A stretch of 64,000 bases of DNA from Atopsyche davidsoni (lineage: Eukaryota; Arthropoda; Insecta; Trichoptera; Hydrobiosidae): NCBI GenBank assembly GCA_022113835.1, contig JAILWY010000019.1, positions 6,844,001-6,908,000 on the forward strand. Direction: 5' to 3'. This document shows, piece after piece, positions 11,815 to 22,729 of the stretch. The notes under the pieces are model-generated. The model searched no databases. It saw nothing but the letters and a program-made list of their open reading frames with translations, and was not told the origin of the DNA. Both the position numbers and the translations under genes were made by a program. How positions within the stretch are numbered: the first letter of the stretch is position 1; each line of letters opens with the position of its first letter.

Positions 11815-11841
11815 ATATTATATATATATATATATATATAT
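11815..11841. repeat. (TA)n microsatellite
   Basis: Simple TA dinucleotide run. Confidence 0.9.
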
Positions 11842-11849
11842 TTAAAATT

Positions 11850-13785
11850 GGTTTTATGCTGTTCAATCCAGTGGCGGATCGTTGTTATTTTGGATTGATT
11901 TATTTCACGCAGCATCCAAAACACGCTGACGGCCATTTTACAAAATGGCGGCGGGCCGACTCGCTCAGGGGCGCACCGGGCTGTCAGCACCACAATCTAA
12001 TTATAATTACACTGCCAGGAATCCATCCACCCCTGGAGCTACCGACCGGGGAATCCCAGATTTCGTAGAAATATTTCTGGCTTGATAAAACACCTCGCGC
12101 TGGTCGCAGAATATCGCAAACGAAACGGCGGTTTTAATTGAAATATTCGATATTTTTGACATAAAGTCCACAGCGATGATCCGTTATGATATTTTTAATT
12201 TAAAAACAAATATTTTAAGTGATTTTTTTCACCAACTTCCTAGGCTTCACTCTGATTTTCGTAACTCAAAATTATTGAGAGTTGATGTAATTTTTTTGTT
12301 TGCTAGAAACGCCAAATCGACTTATATATCTACGTCCAAGTAAAACTTATAATTAAAATACCCTAACATATATTATTTATATTATTTAATTTGAATATGT
12401 CCAAAAACAAATACAGAAGCAAGCAATATATTTTTCAGTAAAGTTGGCTGAAACCAAAACTTCATAATTTCAGGTACGTCGTTTTTCACTTTCAGTACAT
12501 CCGAATGAACTTTTCGATTCAATAAACCTGAATAACCGAGAAATTTAGTTTTACGAAACAAATGAATCCGTCAGGAACAGTGGTAGAAATTTTACTAAAA
12601 ACGTTTCCCGTAACAACCCGCACTTATAACGGCCGGTCAGACTATACAGGGTGGCTCTTAAATCGTGATTTAACCTGAAACTGAGGCTATGCAGAATGCT
12701 TTACTGTTGTGTTTGCTCTGCGACCACATATTTCAAGATCTATCCTAGACTCTATATAAATAATATAGAGTCTAGGATTGGAAATGTCAAAATTTTCATA
12801 GGGGCTAGAATCTTCAAGAATTCAATAGGTCCGCAATAAATAACGAATCACACTTTTTTGTTCAAGTTTAATGACTATATATATGCATATTAGCAAGTTT
12901 TTAAATTTAAGATCTTGAGTAGAGTAGATCCAGGTGGAGAAATAGTTATTAAAAAAATGGGTTATCAGGTCATGCGTCAACACAGAGTAACAATGTAGCG
13001 AATATTTCAATAAATTATATGTTTTGTTACTTGAAACTTTTTTGTGGTGAAATGATACAAAACTTAACAACTTTATAAATTCTGGTACGGAATATCGAAT
13101 ATCGAAAATTATATCGAGTAATCGAATGTATCTAAGTTGGCTTCACGGCTAGCGGGATTTTTAAGAAAGCGCTCCAGAGATCTCGCTGCCTAGTCGTACA
13201 TAATATTATTACATCGATTGCACAGAGATTTATATCTACGAACGTTGTAAATATTCCTAACAAGAAACAGCAGCCATTTTCATAAGCCTACATGCATATA
13301 GTAAAGCTCCTTCAGGTACGCAATGCAGGGCGATAATAAATAACAAGTGGAGATACTGTTGAGTAATATTCTTCTCGAATCATTCCACACACGCTGAAAG
13401 CAACTCTTCGCAAAAAACAGCAACCTTTTTAAAATTATTTCATCAGATACGTAACTTTAAGCTAAAATGCGTATTATTTAACAATTATCTACATTGCAAT
13501 AAATTTTAGAAACAAGAATAACTGACGCAGTCAATGTTGGTTTTAGAATGTTCTCTGAAACTTCTCAGACCTCCCATAGGAATAATGAATATAATCATTT
13601 AAACTGGTATAAATGAGTTATGGTGTTGGTGTGCATTTGAATGTTTAACGTATTTTGTAAATTTCAAAAGGAATATGGGTCCCAGATCTTTATTCACCTA
13701 ATTTTCTATTCGGATAAGAAGTAAGAGAAGTTTAAATGCATACTAACATAAATTTGTTGTTCATAGCTCATAGCAAATCAGATTT
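11850..13785. other. Intronic stretch without gene
   Basis: No coding signal. It holds a transposon-end-like TATACAGGGTGGCTCTTAAA at about 12644 and a perfect hairpin at 12742-12778. Confidence 0.5.
12742..12778. repeat. Perfect 16-bp palindrome with 5-nt loop
   Basis: Arm ATCCTAGACTCTATAT and its exact reverse complement, separated by AAATA. Confidence 0.9.
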
Positions 13786-13797
13786 GATTGTATAGAG

Positions 13798-14161
13798 CAG
13801 TGCTTCTCAAAGTGGTCCCCATAGAGTTCCTGAGATCATTCAGGGGGTCCTTAGAAAATTAAAATCGATTTGGGGTCCCTGAACTACGCCAGGGGGTCCG
13901 CGCAAGGTAATATGGAAGTTAAAATAAATAACAATGAATACATTATTTGCGATTTTTACGTCCTAAGTAAAATATAAATATAGACAGGTGCATAAAATAC
14001 AAGTAATAACAGGCATCTCGGTGAGTCAGGTAGGTTAATAGAGTCGATAATTGCACCAACTAGTCTATAATATGAATTTATGTAGTTTTTCACCCAGGGT
14101 CCGTAGGCAAGTTTTGACTATGAAAGGGGGTCCGTGGGCCAATAGAGTTTGAGAGCCACTG
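13798..14161 (+). mobile_element. Complete hAT MITE with perfect 8-bp target duplication
   Basis: CAGTGCTTCTCAAAG at the left and TTTGAGAGCCACTG at the right are inverted repeats of the hAT class. GTATAGAG flanks both sides (13790-13797 and 14162-14169). The 364-bp element has no open frame and is full of AGGGGGTCC motifs. It is inserted 230 bp from the exon 2 donor. Confidence 0.92.
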
Positions 14162-14391
14162 GTATAGAGCATACGAGTGGAAGAAATGTTAGTATTTCAA
14201 TATCGCACGTCCACGTCACTTGACTTAAAGCACCGAGTTTTTTTTAAATGTTGTAGATTTGATGCGCAAGATCAGTTGGAAGAGAGTAGAGTATGTGTCT
14301 TCAAATGTTCCAATGATTTCAGTGAATTCCAAGGTCATCTAACGCTCTTTCTACTGTGCAATGAATGGTTTGATTTCGGATGTACACTTAC

Positions 14392-14622
14392 TTGGTGAGA
14401 GTCTCCAAGGACGATGTGTAAATGGTGCCGCCTACGTCGATGTGCACTGGGGCACTGTAGCGCGAGGCTCCGGCCACGCATGGGATGCCCACGGTGGGCA
14501 CCGTGTTGACGCCCAGCGACACCAGGCAGCCAGGCTTGGACCCTGGAGCCCCAGCTGGAATGGGGCTGGAAGAGTTGGACATAGTCGGCGAAGTGGCCGG
14601 AGAAGCGCCGGGCGACAGCATC
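14392..14622 (-). CDS. twz: KCTD1/15-type BTB protein, coding exon 2: Ser/Pro-rich linker and start of BTB domain
   Basis: The exon reads MLSPGASPATSPTMSNSSSP, then a Gly/Val/Pro-rich stretch, then [29 protein letters not shown] and YTSSL..LTK are the opening strand and helix of the KCTD1/15 BTB domain (human [21 protein letters not shown]). The acceptor is TGTTGCAG|GATG and the donor is ACCAA|GTAAGT. The first base completes Arg with exon 1 (AG+G) and the last two begin the Lys completed by exon 3. The exon therefore covers about residues 32-108 of the visible protein, with BTB starting near residue 90. The N-terminal linker is low complexity and probably disordered. A hAT MITE ends 230 bp downstream of the donor, in the intron. 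Confidence 0.93.
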
Positions 14623-15406
14623 CTGCAACAAGCGACATCGATTGTAAAATACATCCAATGAACCTACACGACAAGAGAACGGCGCTGATGATGATCATGA
14701 TGACCACCACGATGAAACTTCATTTTCTATGCTTTTCAGCACATCACCATAAATAGACATGGACGAATATCAGAGATGAATTGCAGGGAGCGGAGGCAGA
14801 CTGGGGAACAGCGAAAAGTGCGCTCCCTAAGAAACCTCCCTTCATTAATGAATGAATCGAATGCATGATAATTATATATAATGATAAAATATTTAAAAAG
14901 GCTTATCGTGTATTCAATTCGCAAAAAATGGGATCCGAACGTATATCTCTATAGAATACCATCGGTGTTACAAAAGTACTTTGAGGGGATTTTTCTCGTC
15001 AAATCATGTGTGAATCGATTACACAAATACGATCTTTCATAAATTAAACTTAACTTATGTAAATTAAATATAATCAACCGTCCCTTCACTAGTGAGCTTG
15101 TTAACTACTTTAATATATTCGAGTAGTATTCTATGTAGGAAATAAATATTATTCCCAGCGCTAATACGATGACATTAACAGCACTCGACCGCAGCTTGTA
15201 AGGAACCTTCTATGGGAAATTATCTATGGAGCTGGGTCTGAAGAGACCCATATAGGTAAGATTTAAGCTGTACAAAACCTGCAGTAAAGGTAGTCTAATT
15301 AATTTGCCGTGCAATTTACATGGAATCCATACAAATTAAAACAGATTTTTATGAATATATCCATGTTTATACGCACCAGACTAGGAGAAAATAAACCAAG
15401 GAACTC

Positions 15407-15731
15407 TATAAAAGTTACGCCGAAAGCGGAAGAGCAGATTATCTAACTATCATGTATCAACTATCAGCATATTGATAGTTTGATTTGTTGAATTATTAAC
15501 ATCACTAAGTCGCAATCAAAATGAGCAAGCTGATTAAAAGCAAGTGCGGCTGCTTGGACGAAAACTTCTATAAGAGAGATCATTTTTTAGTTTGATATTT
15601 GTTGACATTTATTTTTGGATTATCTTAAACATCTTAGTTTTAATTAAGTGCTATCTTACGCTCTTGTAATATTTATTATATATACATAAGCTATTTACTT
15701 TGTTTTATTTTTGTCTCGATGTGCCAATAAA
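15407..15731 (+). promoter_or_regulatory. TATA box, 25-codon ORF and poly(A) signal: possible mini transcription unit
   Basis: TATAAAAG (15407-15414) is followed by the short hairpin CTATCA-GCATAT-TGATAG, an ATG at 15521 and AATAAA at 15726. It lies on the strand opposite the host gene, inside intron 1. The spacing fits a promoter, but each motif is common by chance in AT-rich DNA. Confidence 0.3.
15521..15595 (+). CDS. Hypothetical 24-residue peptide
   Basis: The reading is MSKLIKSKCGCLDENFYKRD plus four more residues, then TGA. It is lysine- and cysteine-containing with no known homologue that I recall. It is included only because a TATA box lies 114 bp upstream and a poly(A) signal 131 bp downstream. 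It could equally be chance. Confidence 0.2.
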   Translation: MSKLIKSKCGCLDENFYKRDHFLV

Positions 15732-16589
15732 ATAAGAGCAGGACATCAATGGGGCTAATAGTTATGAATCCAATCGAAAATTCCACGAAAGGTCGCAAAA
15801 ATTAAATTAAAAATGCTCAATATATTTTTCACAGTTAAAAAATCAAAATCAAATGTTGTTTTTGTACTGCTAATATACCTCTATAGACAAATTTTTTTTT
15901 GCTCTATAAGGGCATAATTATACGTCGGGGATTCACAGACTCGCAAAGGCAGCATTGGAACATCCATTTATCCGAACTTCGTTTTTTTTTTACCTTTGGC
16001 CGCAAAAAAGGCAGGTAAGCCAGCGAACAGAGAAGAATACTTTGATAAGAAGACATTAATTATGATTTGCGTATAAACCTAGTATAACCATGGTTGTAAT
16101 ATTTTTTTTATAAAATTATCAGAGAATCACTCAAAGTTGCATGTTATGATTTATTTTAAAGCCACTGAATTCTAGTAAAACGTATACAGCATAATTATAT
16201 TTAGTTTTATGGGTTTTAGTGAGAATTCAAAGCATTTGCTTGTGTACCTTGCTACGTTGCCTTGTGATGATGAAGTAATTAAATAAATATTACAAATCAA
16301 AGTATTTGACCGAATGGGCATTAATTAATATCTTCTGTCTATTAATTAAGCGTCAATTACCCCCGAATAGAGGTCCCGATAAAGGGGAACCCGGGGGCGG
16401 CTAGTTCGCAACCCTATCGAATTAATTAAGACCCGAGCCTCGGTCGAATGGGCTTATTGCATTTGCAACTCGTAGTGCACTGCTTAATGAGCGTGACCAA
16501 GCCTTGGATGCAGCTCTATGACGTAGAAACTTGGGAAACCGGATGTAAAGGGTGCAATACTCAATTTTCACCCCCATCGATCACACGAA

Positions 16590-16990
16590 ATCAATTATTA
16601 TCTGACCTTTCAGAGTACCAAGCCGAATGGCGATTCTTTTCTGATAATTTAAAGAATGCCCCATGCTTCAGTGGTGAGCTGATCTAATGCAATATTAAAA
16701 ATGAACCGGTCAATTATTTTTTGACCTTTCAGAGTAGCCAACTGAACGTCGATTCTTTTCTGAAAAATGAAAGACTACCCCATGCTTCAGTGGTGAGCTG
16801 AATCACATGCAATATGTAGCAATGAACCGGTCAATTATTTTCTGACCTTTCAGAGTCCAATCTGAATGTCGATTCTTTTTAGAGAATTTAAAGAATACCC
16901 CATGCTTCAGTGGTGAGCTGAATCACATGCAATATGTTGGTCAATTATTTTCTGACCTTTAAAAAACCATCCCCTGTTTCAACGGTAAGC
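16590..16990 (+). repeat. Tandem repeat, about 120-bp unit, 3.5 copies
   Basis: TCTGACCTTTCAGAGT recurs at 16601, 16721, 16841 and 16951 (truncated), with CCCCATGCTTCAGTGGTGAG inside each unit. Confidence 0.88.
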
Positions 16991-16999
16991 ACGCTTGTC

Positions 17000-18505
17000 G
17001 GTTGAAATCAGGTGAAGGGTAAGATTTTTTTTTTTGCAGACTCAAAAGAAAGAAAGCCGCAAGCTTAGTGAGATTTTTTAAACTAGATAATCATTAACAT
17101 TACCTTTGATTTTATAATTGATATTTGACTATTTACGACGCATTAATTACCGAAATTTATGCTACAGCACTCGTTGATATTTTTAAACAATTATTTAGGA
17201 TAGCAATTTTCATTCGTATTGGGATATACTGAAGTGGAACTTGGTAGCCCTTTGCCATGGGGAGGAAGGGGGTAGCCAATGTGGTCATAGCACTTCCGGT
17301 ACAATTCACAATATTAGTTTCCGTGCAGTTGTCCGTTGGTAACATCAAAGACTTCATAACTATGTTACAGAATATGCATTTCCGCAAGGAAATTATAGGT
17401 TCTGGCTACTGGTCGTGTTAATCATGAAGATTGATTTATTGATTTCACAAGTCTATGAAAGATATTTTTTTCTACACGGTTACATCCAAAGCAGTTATTT
17501 ATATTTATATGAATTCCTTGGTTTTATGATTTAAAATAAAACTAATACGTTAAAAAGGGGATACTATAATAATAAGCATAAAAGCTCAGGAAGTTGTATG
17601 ATGTATCCAATCGAGGTGATATGTGGTAAGGTGAGGTTTATCTTTCAAATCGGTACATATTATCCGGTTAAGGTTGTATTTTTGAAATGTAAATAATTTT
17701 TTTCAAAACATGATACAATTAAAAATATATACATCATGCATAAGCAAAATATCTGTTTTGGAACAATCTGAGCGAATAATCAGACTGTAAGATTGCGAGC
17801 TTGGAAGCTGAAGAGTGTCCATCATGAGGTTAGGTTATACACCTTGTTATATACACAAAGATAACAGAAAAACAACTTAGTTATCCAACTAGCTGTAACT
17901 CATATAAAACGTTAAAAAAAACTCGTGAGACATCGTGGCTAAAACTCAAACCACGAAAACATTTACTCTATGCTATATCAAAAATACTCCGAAGAATAAG
18001 TCCTGAAAAATCATTTTAAAACACAGCCCCATTTCTGAAACATGCTGTAAATTTATAATTATTGAATGTCGAATTATTCATCAAACGCACTGTAGTGATG
18101 GGCGCTCTGAACAACAAACCGCAACGGTTTCTTTCGTGTCTGCTCCAATAAAGTTGCAGCTGTTTTCAGCTGCTACCCAGAAGTAGTAGAAATGTAAATT
18201 TGCTTTGTTTGTTTAATGGGAACAGCTTCGTTTTGTTCTGTAGCAGCTTCTGCTTCTTCGGGCCACCTAAGCCGCGTTGGGCAAGCGGGCATTTCGACTA
18301 GAATGTGGAATAACCTTTAGGTTTCGTAGCGCAGAGCAATTTGATTTCACGGGAACCCCCGGGCGGACTCGTACACCTCGGTACTAGTATTGCGATGATT
18401 ACTATCATTAGTAGCATCGTAAAATGGCGTATATGGACAGTGCGCAGCTCGGCGGGCGTAAGTAATGCCCAGTGTTTGCTTTTGCGCTGCATCCATTGTA
18501 ATTAT
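17000..18505. other. Intronic stretch without gene
   Basis: AT-rich. TGTAGTGATGGGCGCTCTGA at about 18092 resembles a transposon terminus of the TAGTGATGGGC class. Nothing else is supported. Confidence 0.45.
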
Positions 18506-18509
18506 CAGG

Positions 18510-19410
18510 GAATATGACCAAAAATTATCATTGTTTAGGCAAAATCATTATTATTAGTCGCAAACAACTGCTTGGACAGTGGGCATATAGATTTAGCAAA
18601 GTATTCTTATGCGACGAAATATGAGCAAAAGTTATCATTGTTTAGACAAAATCACTATTATTTGTCGCAAACAACTGCTTGGACAGTGGGCATATAGATT
18701 ATGCGTAGTGTTCTTATACGACGAAATATGAGTACAAATTATCATTGTTTAGGCAAAATCATTATTATAAACAACTGCTTGGACAGTGAGCACAAGTATT
18801 CTTATACGACGGAATATGAGCAAAAAATATCATTGTTTAGGCAAAATCACTATTATTAGTCGCAAACAACTGCTTGGACAGTGGGCATATAGATTTAGCA
18901 AAGTATTCTTATGCGACGAAATATGAGCAAAAGTTATCATTGTTTAGGCAAAATCATTATTATCAGTCGCAAACAACTGCTTGGACAGTGAGCAAAAGTA
19001 TTCTTATACGACGGAATATGAGTGAAAATTATCATTGTTTAGACAAAATCACTATTATTTGTCGCAAACAACTGCTTGGACAGTGAGCACAAGTATTCTT
19101 ATACGACGGAATATGAGCAAAAGTTATCATTGTTTAGGCAAAATCATTATTATTAGTCGCAAACAACTGCTTGGACAGTGAGCATATAGATTATGCGTAG
19201 TGTTCTTATACGACGAAATATGAGTACAAATATCATTATTTGGGCAAAATTACTATTATTATTCCTATACAGTTGCTTGGTCGCAAGTAACGCACAGTGG
19301 TGTTTTAATTATTATGACGAAATGTGACTAAAAGTTTTGAAGCAAAATTCATTTACCATCAGTCATATAACAGTTGCTTGGCAGGTAATGCAAAAATATG
19401 AGTAAATTTT
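18510..19410 (+). repeat. Tandem repeat, 95-107-bp units, 7 clear plus 2 worn copies
   Basis: CAAACAACTGCTTGGACAGT recurs at about 18561, 18668, 18768, 18863, 18970, 19065 and 19160. Units differ by small indels (AGATTTAGCAAAG present or absent), giving lengths of 95, 100 or 107. Two decayed units follow to 19410. Confidence 0.88.
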
Positions 19411-19876
19411 TTTTTTATTTAAGAGAAATTTCGACAATTATTACCTAGCCATTGTTGTATTAGGCGTACTTTATTAAGGCTTTAGTGTTTTTTAAACTCC
19501 ATATTAATTTTAAATATAACAAAAATAGTCTAATACAATCGAGAATATCAACAGCACCGCCATATACGAGTTGACATATATTAAATTACAATTTAATGAC
19601 GTCATAAGCTGCTTTACAGCTCTTGGTCGGTAGAACTTTTGGGTCTATTGACGCTTGTTGGCCGACAATGTGGTCTCGGAAACGAGTCTGAGTAGAACTA
19701 TAGTTTTTGTTACACTTACCTTAAGCTTATTGGACTTGAAAACAGATTAAACAATAACAAACAAGTTTACGTAAACCGTTGTTTTTAAACGCCAATGTCA
19801 TTTTGTTCATATTAGAGCAAATAAACCACGATTTACGAAGACCTGGTCTACTGACAGTGATGTAACAACAACTTAC

Positions 19877-19984
19877 CTCATCTTTGCGTGGCTTCCCGAT
19901 GGATAGATAGAAGTGGACCTGGTTCCAGACAGATCCCTGGCTTCGATGATCTTGGGCTCTCCTAAGCTCATGTCGTTCTTCCTT
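19877..19984 (-). CDS. twz: KCTD1/15-type BTB protein, first visible coding exon
   Basis: On the minus strand the acceptor TTCGCAG|AAGG is followed by 108 bases ending AAGATGAG|GTAAGT. The frame fitting exon 2 reads RKND, then MSLGEPKIIEARDLSG, then a Ser/Thr/Tyr-containing stretch ending HAKM, with AG left over to pair with the first G of exon 2. An in-frame ATG at 19971 is the likely start. If so, the first 13 bases are 5' UTR and at least one more noncoding exon lies upstream (higher coordinates). The acceptor at the left side means this is not the transcript's first exon. If an upstream exon is coding, the start moves. Support comes from splice sites, phase and open frame; I cannot recall a family N-terminus well enough to confirm it by similarity. 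Confidence 0.75.
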
Positions 19985-21075
19985 CTGCGAACGAAAGAAA
20001 ATAATGGCTCATCAGCTGTTTTTTGATACTATGAACTACAAAACTTTCTCGTGGTCCAACCGATAAAAACTTGCACACATATATAAATGATCCCGATTCC
20101 CATAATAATTTATTTAAGAACAAATATTAGTTTATATGAAATAAAATATGACGGCGTTTGATTTGAAAGAGTTAGGTGAGGTTAGGGCGATTACAACATA
20201 GAAAATCGATTGAGGGAGAGGGTACAGCGAAAGTCTCCCCTATACGGTTTTCCCTTTATTATACATGAGGTAATGTACTAGGGGTGTAAGTGTACTTCTC
20301 AAGGTTGTAATCTTCATCAAATTCATATACATGCGTATATAAATATATATAAGTATTTGCTTGTAACGTAAATATGTTTTACTCGTCGTTCTAAATGTCT
20401 TAATCAGTCGTAATACCGCAGGTGTTGAACTATTGAAATTTGGTTTTTAAAAGTGGAGTATTAAAAATTAAACCAAGGGATTTAGAAAAGTGATCGAGTG
20501 AGGGGCATGGCGGCAGCGAAAAGTACGCCATATTGCTTTTCTCTCAACTACACACGACGTGATATACGAATGTACCTAAGGGTAGGGGCTTACCACTTAA
20601 ATTGCATAAAATGCACGGACAAGCGTTGCGCAGTCCACGGATAGGGGATGATAAAAAGGGGGGCATAGTAGCTTTATGAAAAAAAAAAAAAAAAGGGTCA
20701 TCCAGACTATCCACGACAGACTGGTTTAATCTGCAATACTCCAATACTGAACGACACATAAAAAGCCGAAAATCAATAATACCCGCTGTCTGCGCTTCAT
20801 AAATACGAAAGTTTAAAATTAAACTCAGCTTTGCCGATAACGTTTTAATCCAAGATTAGCTCTTTGGTTGAGTAATTGATTATGCTCTTACTAATTCCAG
20901 ACTGTATTCAATACTTAACTTGTTTTTTTTTGATACTTTAGTATTCAGAATCTATTATAATCTGTATATGTACGAAAAATATATACCGCGTGCCTAAAAA
21001 CTCGTTCATATTTAAAAAAATTAAAATATTTATTACAGTTTACACCTGATAGCTACGTGAGAAAAAAATGTTTAT
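19985..21075. other. Region just upstream of the first visible exon
   Basis: Apart from the duplicated segment, I see no upstream exon, promoter or other gene here. Confidence 0.4.
20195..20612 (+). repeat. Two diverged direct copies, about 120 bp each
   Basis: Segments beginning GATTGAGGGAGAGGGTACAG (20208) and GATCGAGTGAGGGGCATGG (20492) share GCGAAAAGT/GCGAAAGT and later words. Not coding. Confidence 0.45.
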
Positions 21076-21079
21076 ATTA

Positions 21080-21162
21080 TATGGCCTCGGTGGTCAAATG
21101 GGGTTAAGAACAAAGGGTTGCAATAGCTATAGAGTATAGGTTCGATTCTCGCCGGTGCAATA
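21080..21162 (+). repeat. tRNA-like sequence, probably a SINE head or tRNA pseudogene
   Basis: GGTGGTCAAATGGGGTTAAG resembles an A-box region and AGGTTCGATTCTCGCC a B-box/T-loop, 3' ending CCGGTGCA. The acceptor ends do not pair (GGCCTCG against CCGGTGC), so it is not a working tRNA as read. Confidence 0.5.
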
Positions 21163-21639
21163 AAATAAATCTTGTTTCGCGTTCGTAATGTGTGAATATG
21201 ATTTGTTTTTTTTTTATGGCAAAACGTTCAATCAAACATATAGCCAGTAATTTTAAACATTTTTAAAGTTTAAAAGTTCAAAGTTAGCCTATAACTAAAA
21301 TGACATTTAATACTATAACTTTTAAAGCGTACGCGTCTTGTTTAGTTTCGGTAGTCGAGATTAAAGCACCTCGTCAAGTGTTTGGGTGCTCGTTACACCC
21401 ATGTCAAAACAAATCAGTATTATGCACTTTGAAAGCAATTCAATGCATTTAAACGAGACAAAGCCTAAATAATATTCAATATTTTTGACAGAGAGTACTC
21501 GGTGGAATTCCACTTTAATATTTGAGTGATTTTCCATATGTGCGCTTTTACTTGTGAATTTTATTCAAAAATACCTAAATAATATGTTTGTATCGTTTTT
21601 TTGAGGACCCACTACACTAGTTTCCCCATAGAAAGCCAC

Positions 21640-21875
21640 GAACAATGGTTAAGCGTATTGTAGCGTACTCGTTTGAGAATATTGTTTTTTTGTATGTTTT
21701 TAGCCAGACAGTTAAAGATTTCGTTAAGATCGAGTGTGTCTCAGTGAAATGCAGTGTTTTTTCATGTTTCAAGTGTGTGTTGGATGCGACGGTGAATGGA
21801 GTGTTTTTTGGAGAAAACTCACCGGCGATGAGGCGACTTTATGTTTTTAGCCAGAGAGTTAAAGATTTCGTTTAG
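21640..21875 (+). repeat. Repeat module with internal direct repeat, copy 1
   Basis: TATGTTTTTAGCCAGA and GTTAAAGATTTCGTT occur at about 21688 and again at about 21840. Between them GATCGAGTGTGT, then CGGTGAATGGAGTGTT, then GGAGAAAACTCACCGGCGA is shared with 22636-22725. A 76-codon open frame covers it, but no family is recognised. Confidence 0.5.
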
Positions 21876-21885
21876 ATCATAGGTT

Positions 21886-22310
21886 TAACCCCCAGGGGTC
21901 GATTTTACCCTGCAAGGGGTCGATGACAGCGAAAAATTAAATTGGGGGTCCACAAACTGTAAATGGGGGTCTACAAGAGTGGATCCCATTGGCCATGTTG
22001 GCCACGATATGTACGTTGAGTTAACATACATCGTCACTATTTCATAGTGAAGCATAGTTAAAATTGTACTGAAATAACGATTCAAAACGTGTTTACTCAA
22101 GTCAATCGGTTGATAAATGTTAAAGACATTCAATGTTTGCATACTGACATAAAATATGGCACACCCTGTATATCAGAAGTCAAAAGTATGTTTGAAGTTG
22201 ATGAATTTGTATTAAAAACTCAATACTAGCTAGACAGGAATCTACGAAAAACAGGAAAACTCGACAAGGGGTAAACGGGACAAAATAGTTTGGGAACCTA
22301 TGGTTTAAAG
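21886..22310 (+). mobile_element. hAT MITE, 5'-truncated copy
   Basis: Shares ACCCCCAGGGGTCGATT through ATAGTTTGGGAACCTATG with 170-655, and is followed by the same GTTTAAAGGATC flank. This copy was therefore duplicated together with its neighbour. Confidence 0.75.
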
Positions 22311-22311
22311 G

Positions 22312-22486
22312 ATCGGTAATGAAGTATAAGTGATTGTGAAGGGATGTGCTCTGGAAGTACGAGGGGGGGTTTCTGCTATTGCAGATCAGATCAGATCTAA
22401 ACGCCAGAGCTTTGTATGAAAATTATTATATAGTATAAAACTGCGGTGTAGAAGGTATATGCTCAGTGAAACGGTCGCCAACAGAT
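22312..22486 (+). repeat. Family A tail repeat copy
   Basis: Matches 664-840 nearly base for base, including AGATCTAAACGCCAGAGC and GTATATGCTCAGTGAAACGG. Confidence 0.75.
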
Positions 22487-22489
22487 TTC

Positions 22490-22725
22490 AAAATTGAACT
22501 GAATTATTGTTTCAAAACGTGTTTACTCAAGTATATTCAATGTTTGCATACCGACATAAAATATGGCGCACCCAAAAATATTTGTGAAATACGCAAAGGG
22601 GTCGACGGGGCAGAACAGTTTGGGAGCCAACGGTTTAGATCGAGTGTGTGTGCAGTGTCTTTCGGATGCGGCGGTGAGTGGAGTGTTCAATTTTTTCGGA
22701 GAAAACTCACCGGCGACGACGAATT
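22490..22725 (+). repeat. hAT MITE scrap joined to second copy of the 21.7-kb module
   Basis: GTTTCAAAACGTGTTTACTC to AACAGTTTGGGAGCC (22508-22626) is an internally deleted hAT copy. It is followed directly by GATCGAGTGTGTGTGCAGTG and TCGGAGAAAACTCACCGGCG. Confidence 0.6.
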
Positions 22726-22729
22726 CGAC

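Larger units (their letters stand above)
4928..14391 (-). other. Intron 2 of the KCTD1/15 gene (9.46 kb)
   Basis: The intron splits the BTB domain between LETLTK and YPESR. It holds a SINE copy, a mariner pseudogene, two hAT MITEs, a TTAGG block, a 151-bp satellite and a TA microsatellite. The rest (about 6.7-7.5, 8.2-10.5 and 11.9-13.8 kb) is AT-rich with no gene I can support. Confidence 0.85.
14623..19876 (-). other. Intron 1 of the KCTD1/15 gene (5.25 kb)
   Basis: The intron lies between the donor AG|GTAAGT of exon 1 and the acceptor TTGCAG of exon 2. It contains a TATA-associated mini-ORF on the opposite strand and two tandem arrays (120-bp and about 100-bp units). The rest is AT-rich and featureless. 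Confidence 0.8.

Noticed and set aside
18510..19410. CRISPR array
   Set aside because: The whole unit repeats, with no unique spacers, and the genome is eukaryotic; it is a simple satellite.
21080..21162. Functional tRNA gene
   Set aside because: Acceptor ends do not pair and the anticodon arm region is irregular; better called a tRNA-like SINE or pseudogene.
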